From Clostridium sp. (lineage in GTDB: Bacteria; Bacillota; Clostridia; Clostridiales; Clostridiaceae), in the NCBI RefSeq assembly GCF_022482905.1, contig NZ_JAKVOI010000001.1:1489958-1553957 (forward strand): a stretch of 64,000 bases of DNA, read 5' to 3'. The notes under the pieces are model-generated. The model made no database searches. It saw nothing but the letters and a program-made list of their open reading frames with translations, and had not been told where the DNA came from. Both the position numbers and the translations under genes were made by a program. Positions 58,187-64,000 of this stretch are shown in pieces; position 1 is the stretch's first letter, and each line of letters starts with the position of its first letter.

Positions 58187-59077
58187 CTATGCTCTTGGAT
58201 GAGCTTTTTTATAGACTTCTGCAATCTTATTTTTCTTTACTATGGATTCATATATTTCAGTAGCTGATAGATCCTTATGCCCAAGAAGTTCCTGGACGGA
58301 TCTTATATCAGCACCATTTTGAAGCAGATGAACTGCGAAAGAATGTCTTAGAGTGAAGGCATTTATATTCTTGTTTATGCCGGCCATATCTGCATAATAT
58401 TTTACTATTTTCCAGAAACCCTGGCGGCTCATCTGGACTCCTCTCATATTTAAGAATACAAAATCCAGATTGTATGTATTCAACTCAGGCCTTATATCCA
58501 GATATTTGCCTAAATATTCAACTGCCACAGAACCTATAGGTATTATTCTCTCCTTATTTCTTGTATTTCTGCATTTTATATATGAGAGTTTCAAATTTAT
58601 ATCATATATTGTAAGACTTAATAATTCCATCACTTTCATACCGGAAGCGTACATGGTTTCAAGCATTGCCTTGTCTCTTATTCCCTTGTTCCTGCCTGTA
58701 TCCGGAGCAGACAGGAGACTATCCACTTCTTCTACAGTAAGTATTTTGGGTATGCTGTGTTTAACTTTTGGAACATCATAATACAGCACAGGATTTTCGT
58801 CTATTTCACCTTTAATTACAAGATACTTGTAGAAATTCCTGAGGGATACTATATTTCTAACTATTGATGAAACAGCCTTTCCTTCTTTCTGCAGATACTG
58901 CACATAGGCCATTATGGATACAACATCTATGCTTTTTATGTCCTCATCCCTGTCTTTTACAAAATCATAGAATTTATTTATATCCCTTACATAAGCATCC
59001 ACGGTATTTTGGGATACTTCTCTTCTTTGAAGCTCATAGACATAATCGAGCAAAAATTTATTCAAAAAAGTCACCAC
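58187..59077 (-). CDS. xerD: XerD-like tyrosine recombinase with altered catalytic residues
   Basis: 296 residues with a SAM-like N-terminal DNA-binding domain (about 5-90) and a tyrosine-recombinase catalytic domain. Aligned to E. coli XerD, the first catalytic Arg is Lys (SGMKVMELL, 148), the catalytic Lys is Thr (RNTRNKER, 172) and the first His is Phe (AFTLRH, 241), while R244, H267 and the nucleophile Y276 (TEIYESI) are kept. Six-residue active sites rarely tolerate this, so activity is doubtful. GTG start after GGAG. Its position between spoIIM and dacF is that of xerD (ripX) in Bacillus. Confidence 0.85.
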   Translation of the reverse strand: MVTFLNKFLLDYVYELQRREVSQNTVDAYVRDINKFYDFVKDRDEDIKSIDVVSIMAYVQYLQKEGKAVSSIVRNIVSLRNFYKYLVIKGEIDENPVLYYDVPKVKHSIPKILTVEEVDSLLSAPDTGRNKGIRDKAMLETMYASGMKVMELLSLTIYDINLKLSYIKCRNTRNKERIIPIGSVAVEYLGKYLDIRPELNTYNLDFVFLNMRGVQMSRQGFWKIVKYYADMAGINKNINAFTLRHSFAVHLLQNGADIRSVQELLGHKDLSATEIYESIVKKNKIAEVYKKAHPRA

Positions 59078-59091
59078 TCTCCGAAATGCAA

Positions 59092-59301
59092 CTAAAATTT
59101 TATAAATTCATTAAACACAACAGCAAAATTATATAATAAGATAATATTTTTATTATATGCACTGTACACAAATATGCTGTTCTGATACATATCCGGCTTA
59201 ATCATAAAATAGTATAACATATAATCCAGAAATTTTGGAAGAAATATTCCAAATAAAACAAGTATCAAAAAACATTTGAATATTGTAACTATAAATTTCA
59301 T
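59092..59301 (-). CDS. Small membrane protein between spoIIM and xerD
   Basis: 69 codons with one long hydrophobic helix ([25 protein letters not shown]) near the N-terminus and a second, weaker one ([13 protein letters not shown]). ATG at 59301, six bases after AGAGGA. No family recognised. The gap between spoIIM and it is 20 bases, and it is 14 bases before xerD, so it likely belongs to that transcript. The open frame extends to 59409, overlapping spoIIM, but without a ribosome site there. Confidence 0.65.
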   Translation of the reverse strand: MKFIVTIFKCFLILVLFGIFLPKFLDYMLYYFMIKPDMYQNSIFVYSAYNKNIILLYNFAVVFNEFIKF

Positions 59302-59321
59302 AGAACATCCTCTCAATATCA

Positions 59322-59975
59322 CTATAATGTCACAAATGTCACAAAATTTGCTGCAATCAGCTTCATTATATTTGGAGTAAGATATACTTCCATAATAAGT
59401 CCAATGCACATTACCCCAATAATAAATACGAATGTTATTGAATAGGAGGCTAGTTTAAGCAAAACATGGCTCTTCCACTGACTTCCAGATCTGTCTTTTA
59501 AAATAGTGAGGGAAAATTCTACAGCCAGTACAGAAGAAAATATTATGCAGGGTATATATACTATATTCTGCGGGAATATTCCAAGGAGTACAAAACACAT
59601 ACCTTTCATGCCAAGTTCGTTTATTATAAAACTCGAAGCAAAACCAACCGTAAATCCTTTAATTACATCTATTACAAGTATAACTGGTATTCCAATCATG
59701 GTAAGTCCTAAAAACCATATGGCTGCAATCATTGGAATATTCAGTTTTATTGTCTCTATAAATATTGTTTTGTAATTTATTCCATTTGAATTTACTGAAT
59801 TCTTAAAACTTCCCAGATAACTCAAAAGATCACTTTTCTCAAATCCTCCCATGTATCTTACACTGTATATTCCAAGTACTACACCTGTAAAAAAGCACAA
59901 TAATGTTATTACATACAGCCAAAAATTATCCTGAACATGTTTATTTATTAAATTTGATACCTTGCCATCCAGCAT
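59322..59975 (-). CDS. spoIIM: Stage II sporulation protein M
   Basis: Component of the DMP machine that degrades septal peptidoglycan and drives engulfment. Five hydrophobic helices across 217 residues, with FFTGVVLGIYSVRYMGG near the start, GLTMIGIPVILVIDVIKGFTVGF in the middle and GMCFVLLGIFPQNIVYIP after it. Anchors SpoIIP in Bacillus. ATG with GGGGGATG upstream. Upstream of xerD, as expected. Confidence 0.92.
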   Translation of the reverse strand: MLDGKVSNLINKHVQDNFWLYVITLLCFFTGVVLGIYSVRYMGGFEKSDLLSYLGSFKNSVNSNGINYKTIFIETIKLNIPMIAAIWFLGLTMIGIPVILVIDVIKGFTVGFASSFIINELGMKGMCFVLLGIFPQNIVYIPCIIFSSVLAVEFSLTILKDRSGSQWKSHVLLKLASYSITFVFIIGVMCIGLIMEVYLTPNIMKLIAANFVTFVTL

Positions 59976-60049
59976 AGTTCATCCCCCTTTTGTTAATCTC
60001 TATCTATATTTATGACAAACAAAAGAGTTATATTACTATAGGCAATTAA

Positions 60050-60571
60050 TTAAATAAACATAAATGCACTTATTGTCTTGGCATCAACTATTTCACCTGA
60101 TTTTATCATTTCCTTGACTCTATTTATTTTTATTTCCTTTAAATTTATGAATTCATCTTCATCACCTATATTACTTCTTCCCTTATACAAGTCTCTGGCT
60201 TCATATATATATATTCTTTCATCACAAAATCCGGGACTTGTAATTATTTTACCCAGGTATTTGAAGCATCGTGATTTGTATCCTGTTTCCTCTTCAAGTT
60301 CCCTTCTACCACATATTTCAGGTTCTTCTCCATTTTCTATCTTTCCAGCAGGTATTTCCAAGATCATTTTTTCAAAAGGTTTTCTGAATTGTTCCACGAA
60401 AATAAGGGTATCTTTATCCTTATATGTCAGAATTGCCACTCCACCCGGATGATTTACTATTTCCCTGCTTCCAGTTTTTCCATTCGGCAGCAAGACCTCA
60501 TGTCTGTTCAATTCAATAATTTTGCCTTTGTATATTAACTTCTTGTCTATAGTCTTTTCCACAAAGTCCAT
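60050..60571 (-). CDS. nudF: Nudix ADP-ribose pyrophosphatase
   Basis: 173-residue Nudix hydrolase. Nudix box GKIENGEEPEICGRRELEEETGY (about 76-98) with the GX5EX7REUXEEXGU spacing, and the upstream FVEQFRKP and the later Pro-rich SPGFCDERIYIYEARDL typical of ADP-ribose pyrophosphatases. Clears ADP-ribose and related metabolites. ATG after TGGAGG. In Bacillus nudF lies in the same region of genes. Confidence 0.9.
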   Translation of the reverse strand: MDFVEKTIDKKLIYKGKIIELNRHEVLLPNGKTGSREIVNHPGGVAILTYKDKDTLIFVEQFRKPFEKMILEIPAGKIENGEEPEICGRRELEEETGYKSRCFKYLGKIITSPGFCDERIYIYEARDLYKGRSNIGDEDEFINLKEIKINRVKEMIKSGEIVDAKTISAFMFI

Positions 60572-60587
60572 AAATAATATCCTCCAT

Positions 60588-60770
60588 TTATTTTATCTGG
60601 TCATCTAAATTCCTTATTATCTGTTTATAATATCTTATTATTTGCTTGAGTTCTTCTTCTCTTTCCATGTCATTTGACATTTTATCCCTGAGTTCATTGA
60701 TTCTGCTTTTGATTAAATTCTCTATTACATCTATCTCTTCCAATTCCAATTCGATATTTACTTTATTCAT
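60588..60770 (-). CDS. Small coiled-coil protein
   Basis: 60 residues, acidic and strongly helical: VNIELELEEIDVIENLIKSRINELRDKMSNDMEREEELK then a second helix. Not recognised. ATG at 60770 follows GGGGAGGAG; the frame runs back to 60848 but across the palindrome without a ribosome site. Between spo0A and nudF, same direction. Confidence 0.7.
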   Translation of the reverse strand: MNKVNIELELEEIDVIENLIKSRINELRDKMSNDMEREEELKQIIRYYKQIIRNLDDQIK

Positions 60771-60793
60771 TTCACATCTCCTCCCCGTTAAAT

Positions 60794-60838
60794 AATATGC
60801 TAATATATTTAGCTTATTACTAAATATATTAGCATATT
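60794..60838. repeat. 19-bp perfect AT-rich inverted repeat before the small coiled-coil gene
   Basis: Arms 60794-60812 and 60820-60838 are perfectly complementary around a seven-base loop; all AT except two GC steps per arm. It lies upstream of the 60-residue gene and downstream of spo0A. Without a T-tract, a terminator role is unlikely; an operator or RNA-stabilising stem is possible. Confidence 0.8.
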
Positions 60839-60850
60839 TAAGGTACATAT

Positions 60851-60900
60851 AAAATCCCCTTATCAGCTAAAATACTTGATTTTGCCAATAAAAGGATTTT
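60851..60900 (-). terminator. spo0A terminator
   Basis: AAAATCC...TTAT paired with ATAA...GGATTTT (13 bp, two mismatches) around an AT-rich loop, five bases after the spo0A stop codon, with TTTTATA on the minus strand beyond. Confidence 0.6.
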
Positions 60901-60904
60901 ATAC

Positions 60905-61720
60905 TTAGCTGACTTTGTTTTTCAATCTCAATTTGTCAGCCACCATGGCAATGAATTCCGAATTGGTTGGCTTCCCCTTGTCATTGTGTATGGTATATCC
61001 AAAAATTCTGTTTATAGTATCTACCTGACCTCTCGACCAGGCAACCTCTATAGCATGCCTGATAGCTCTCTCCACCCTGCTTGCAGTTGTGTTGTATTTT
61101 TTTGCTATAGATGGATATAATTCCTTTGTAACTGCAGACAAAAGTTCCATATTATTTACTACCATAGTTATAGCTTCCCTTAAATATATATAACCTTTGA
61201 TATGTGCCGGAACTCCTATTTCATGTATTATATCCGTTATTTCCTGTTCAAGGCTGTCAGGACCACTAATGGAATACCTTCTTCCCATACCCTCAAGCAT
61301 TGAAACTGTTTTCTTGCTTTCATTACTGTCAGTTATCACATTGTTGAACATCTGTCTTATTCTCTTTATAAAGATATCCATGTCAAAAGGCTTCACTACA
61401 TAATAATCTGCCCCAAGATTTATAGCTCTCTGTGTTATTTTGTCCTGTCCTACCGCTGACAATACAATTACTCTCGGCATAGGGTTAATATTTGTATTAT
61501 TCAATTTTTCCAGAACTCCCAGGCCATCAAGATGAGGCATTATTATGTCAAGCACTACTAAATCCGGTTTTTTTTGCTGGACTAGTTCAAGAGCCTCCAG
61601 TCCATCATTGGCAATACCTGTAACTACAATATCCTTCTGACTTAGTAGATAATCATTGAGAATATTACAAAATTCCTTATTATCATCTGCAATAACTACA
61701 TTTATTTTAGATTGATCCAT
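60905..61720 (-). CDS. spo0A: Sporulation master regulator Spo0A
   Basis: Response regulator that starts sporulation. Receiver domain: acidic pocket [10 protein letters not shown], phospho-acceptor Asp in [13 protein letters not shown], the switch Thr/Ser VIVLSAVGQ and the conserved YYVVKPFD Lys. C-terminal DNA-binding domain [46 protein letters not shown], ending in the conserved [14 protein letters not shown]. 271 residues. ATG with GGGGAGTAGG upstream; a SigH-type promoter and 0A box precede it. Confidence 0.98.
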   Translation of the reverse strand: MDQSKINVVIADDNKEFCNILNDYLLSQKDIVVTGIANDGLEALELVQQKKPDLVVLDIIMPHLDGLGVLEKLNNTNINPMPRVIVLSAVGQDKITQRAINLGADYYVVKPFDMDIFIKRIRQMFNNVITDSNESKKTVSMLEGMGRRYSISGPDSLEQEITDIIHEIGVPAHIKGYIYLREAITMVVNNMELLSAVTKELYPSIAKKYNTTASRVERAIRHAIEVAWSRGQVDTINRIFGYTIHNDKGKPTNSEFIAMVADKLRLKNKVS

Positions 61721-61771
61721 ATATCCTACTCCCCTTTTTTGTTAATAAATTCCCATATGTTAACAATAAAT

Positions 61772-61800
61772 TAATTCGACAAAAGAATTTTAATTCCTGC
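61772..61800 (-). promoter_or_regulatory. SigH-type promoter of spo0A with overlapping 0A box
   Basis: On the minus strand GCAGGAATT (61792-61800) and GTCGAATTA (61772-61780), 11 bases apart, fit the SigH consensus (RnAGGAwww, RnnGAATww). The perfect 0A box TGTCGAA (61775-61781) overlaps the -10 half, so Spo0A can act on its own promoter. The distance to the ATG is about 52 bases. Confidence 0.8.
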
Positions 61801-61837
61801 CTGTAAAAAAAAGTTTTTCATTATATCTATAATAAAA

Positions 61838-61876
61838 GACACTACAGAACAGCTCACATTATCATTCTGTAGTATC
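61838..61876 (-). terminator. spoIVB terminator
   Basis: GATACTACAGAA and TTCTGTAGTGTC (one wobble pair) with a 15-base loop on the minus strand, followed by TTTTATT, 48 bases after the spoIVB stop. Confidence 0.75.
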
Positions 61877-61923
61877 TTATCCATATTTGTTAATTTTTTG
61901 TTACAATCATTTAAAAAGTGCTT

Positions 61924-63126
61924 TTATTTTGTCTGATTGTTAAGTAAATTTGCATCATTTAACATCCACTCTATATATATCCCATAGCCTATATCAGGTT
62001 TATTTACAAGTACATGGGTAATTGCTCCAACTATCTTTCCATTCTGTATTATAGGACTCCCACTCATTCCCTGAACTATTCCGCCAGTTTTTTCCAAAAG
62101 TTTCTTGTCTACAACTTTTACAATCATGCTTTTTGCTCCCGGCGAATCCTGGGCAAGTAACTTCTGAATCTCAATATCATATTCTTTTACGCCTTCTTTA
62201 TCTACAGTTGTAAGAATTTTTGCAGGTCCTTCCTTTATTTCATTTCTAAGCCCTATTTTCATAGGTTTCAACTCGTTATCCACAAATTTTCCATTTGTTT
62301 TGCCGAATATGCCGCACTGGGTATTCTTGTATATATTTCCTAATATGCAATTCTCGTTTATAAATATACCCTTTAACTCCCCGGGATTTCCCTTGGCACC
62401 TTTCTTTACAGATACAATAGAAGAAGAAATTATTTCTCCAGAATTCACACTCAACATAGTGCCAGTATCAATATCCGTTATAGGATGCCCTAGCGCCCCA
62501 AACATCCCTCTTTCTTTATCATAAAATGTCAACGTACCTATTCCTGCAGTTGAATCCCTTATCCACAATCCTATTTTGTAGTTGTCGTCTTCAGAGCTTC
62601 TTGCCGGTTTTATAATTTTTTCTATGTCTTTTCCTTTATGACATATCAGTATTTTAATATCTTTTCCTTCACTTCTATTTATTTCTTCTCTTGTCTGTTC
62701 AGAAGTCTTAATACCTTTCCCATTTATCTTTAATATGCTGTCTCCTATCTCTATTCCAGATACCGCTGCAGGGCTTGTTATTTTGCCTTTGCTTGTAGTA
62801 ACATCAGACAGTGCCACAACTAATACTCCCTTTGTATTTAATTTTACACCTATAGGCTGCCCTCCAGGATAGACAATCATATTGCTTCTAACTGGTTTCA
62901 TTGTTACAGTACCCACAGGTACAACTCCCAGAAGATTTATACTAGCATTTTCAGCTTTTTTCTTACTGCTATTATCTACTTTCAAAAAAATATTCTGTTT
63001 TATATTCTGATTTTCTCTGAAAAATATAGTTGTTGGTATATTTTTCAATTCATAGCATGTAAATAGCATAATAAGCAAGATAAAAATAGAAATATAGTAC
63101 AGCACTTTTTTCAAATGTTCCTTCAT
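61924..63126 (-). CDS. spoIVB: SpoIVB serine protease
   Basis: Forespore-secreted PDZ protease that cleaves SpoIVFA and thereby starts pro-sigma-K processing. N-terminal membrane anchor (about residues 6-26), PDZ domain (about 105-175; AAVSGIEIGDSILKINGKGI), then the SpoIVB domain with LGHPITDIDTG (catalytic His), and the serine motif GMSGSPIIQNG (Ser about 355). 400 residues. ATG after AGGAGG. The order recN-spoIVB-spo0A matches Bacillus and Clostridium. Confidence 0.96.
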   Translation of the reverse strand: MKEHLKKVLYYISIFILLIMLFTCYELKNIPTTIFFRENQNIKQNIFLKVDNSSKKKAENASINLLGVVPVGTVTMKPVRSNMIVYPGGQPIGVKLNTKGVLVVALSDVTTSKGKITSPAAVSGIEIGDSILKINGKGIKTSEQTREEINRSEGKDIKILICHKGKDIEKIIKPARSSEDDNYKIGLWIRDSTAGIGTLTFYDKERGMFGALGHPITDIDTGTMLSVNSGEIISSSIVSVKKGAKGNPGELKGIFINENCILGNIYKNTQCGIFGKTNGKFVDNELKPMKIGLRNEIKEGPAKILTTVDKEGVKEYDIEIQKLLAQDSPGAKSMIVKVVDKKLLEKTGGIVQGMSGSPIIQNGKIVGAITHVLVNKPDIGYGIYIEWMLNDANLLNNQTK

Positions 63127-63238
63127 GCTTTACTGCCTCCTGTCTGCATTACTTTTTTTCTACGTTTAAGTTGCCCTTTTAAATATTTTATTATGCTATT
63201 ATAAACTTTCATTTTAAGTAAATGTATTGCTTTTTAGT

Positions 63239-64000
63239 CTAAATTTTTTTACTGTTTTTCTTTGCCTTTGCAATATTTATAAGCTCTCTTGCATGTGCCA
63301 GAGTAATAGCAGTAACTTTTGAACTTCCAACCATTCTTGCAATTTCATATTCTTTTCCTTTTAGATTTAATTTTTTGACTTTTGTGTAGGTTTTATGATC
63401 ATGCACTTCTTTTTCAACTACATAATTTGTATCCGACATAGCTGCTATCTGGGGTAGATGTGTAACACACAGCACTTGATGTTTTGTTGATATTTCATAC
63501 ATTTTTTCTGCTACGCATTCTGCTATTCTTCCACTTATCCCCGTATCTATTTCGTCAAATATTACAGACGGTATGCTGTCTTTATCCACAAATACCGTTT
63601 TTAATGCAAGCATTATTCTGGACAATTCTCCTCCCGACACAATTTTTTCAAGAGGACGCAGAGGCTCTCCAGGATTTGTAGATATATAAAATTGGACTAA
63701 ATCCATGCCTTTATCTGTAAATTTATCTTTAAGATCAACCTTTATCTTGAATACACTTTTTCCCATTCCTATAAAATCCAGTTCATCTTTTACATTTTTT
63801 TCTAATTTTTCTGCTATATCACATCTCTTTTCATGCATTTCAATAGATTCCAATTTTAACTTTTTTTCAATTTTCTGCCTTTCTTTTTCAAGGTTTTTTA
63901 CTATATTCTCACTGTCTATAATTTCATTATATTGTATAAGTATTTTATCTCTGTATTCAAGTATATCCTTTATAGTACTTCCATATTTTTTCTTATATCC
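63239..64000 (-). CDS. recN: DNA repair ATPase RecN, 3' part
   Basis: C-terminal 253 codons of a gene that continues beyond the right edge in the minus direction; reading on from 63853 to 64000 stays open (GYKKKYGSTIKDILEY and a coiled coil). The SMC-like head has LSRIMLALKTVF signature-type motif, FDEIDTGISGRIAECVAEKM Walker B, and QVLCVTHLPQIAAMSDTNY. RecN tethers broken DNA ends. Start codon and N-terminal Walker A are off-window. Confidence 0.93.
   Translation of the reverse strand, partial: GYKKKYGSTIKDILEYRDKILIQYNEIIDSENIVKNLEKERQKIEKKLKLESIEMHEKRCDIAEKLEKNVKDELDFIGMGKSVFKIKVDLKDKFTDKGMDLVQFYISTNPGEPLRPLEKIVSGGELSRIMLALKTVFVDKDSIPSVIFDEIDTGISGRIAECVAEKMYEISTKHQVLCVTHLPQIAAMSDTNYVVEKEVHDHKTYTKVKKLNLKGKEYEIARMVGSSKVTAITLAHARELINIAKAKKNSKKI

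Noticed and set aside
63127-63238. SigG/SigF promoter before spoIVB
   Set aside because: CATAATA fits the -10 consensus, but no matching -35 lies at the required distance.

Overview
The window is low-GC, almost wholly coding chromosome from an endospore-forming member of the Clostridia, most like Clostridium sensu stricto. The evidence is its sporulation genes (spoIIGA, sigK, spoIIM, dacF, spo0A, spoIVB), a T-box-controlled alaS, strong AGGAGG-type ribosome binding sites, frequent TTG and GTG starts, and an iron-dependent alcohol dehydrogenase of the fermentative type. I cannot name the species from sequence alone. About 57 of 65 protein genes lie on the minus strand, so the region reads mostly right to left. 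I see no rRNA, tRNA or CRISPR array.

Layout, left to right. 0-9 kb: spoIIGA, ftsZ, ftsA, a membrane glycosyltransferase, pilT, an uninterrupted sigK and a penicillin-binding transpeptidase. 8.8-17.5 kb: a housekeeping run of trhP-trmR (tRNA U34 modification), mltG, typA, ylbF-like, rnjA, fur, a DUF1292 gene, ruvX and ireB. 17.5-25 kb: alaS with its T-box leader, an AI-2E-type membrane protein, a PRC-barrel protein, an Rrf2 regulator, a HisJ-like PHP phosphatase, an AEC transporter and a PAP2 phosphatase. 25-29 kb (plus strand): a promoter, a 33-codon leader ORF, an attenuator-like hairpin and a heterodimeric ABC exporter. 29-36.7 kb: a ten-gene histidine operon, hisZ-G-D-B-H-A-C-F-I-E, with a palindrome over its -10 box. 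With the PHP phosphatase at 22.6 kb, every step from PRPP and ATP to histidine is encoded here.

37-45.8 kb: a VanW protein, two unrecognised genes, an iron alcohol dehydrogenase, a DegV protein, full-length purL and a small OrtA-like protein. 45.9-47.7 kb: an IS30-type insertion sequence with an intact DDE transposase, six TTACAA motifs at 20-21 bp steps in its right end, and a 14-bp direct repeat outside both ends. 47.8-53.5 kb: a DUF2975 protein, glyA, a split ThrE-type exporter, a HAD phosphatase, a CsoR/CstR-type regulator, a lipoprotein and a DUF4397 protein. 53.5-64 kb: a LUD protein, scpB, scpA, cca, dacF, a xerD-like gene with three altered catalytic residues, a small membrane protein, spoIIM, nudF, a tiny coiled-coil protein, spo0A (SigH-type promoter and 0A box), spoIVB and the 3' part of recN, which runs off the right edge.

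Most interesting points: the leader-peptide attenuator before the ABC exporter, which resembles the bmrB-bmrCD arrangement of Bacillus subtilis; the many-repeat right end and long duplication of the IS30-type element; the XerD homolog lacking three of six catalytic residues in the standard spoIIM-xerD-dacF locus; the 19-bp palindrome over the his promoter; and the SigH/0A-box promoter of spo0A. All family assignments come from recognising motifs and gene order by eye; no database search was run.
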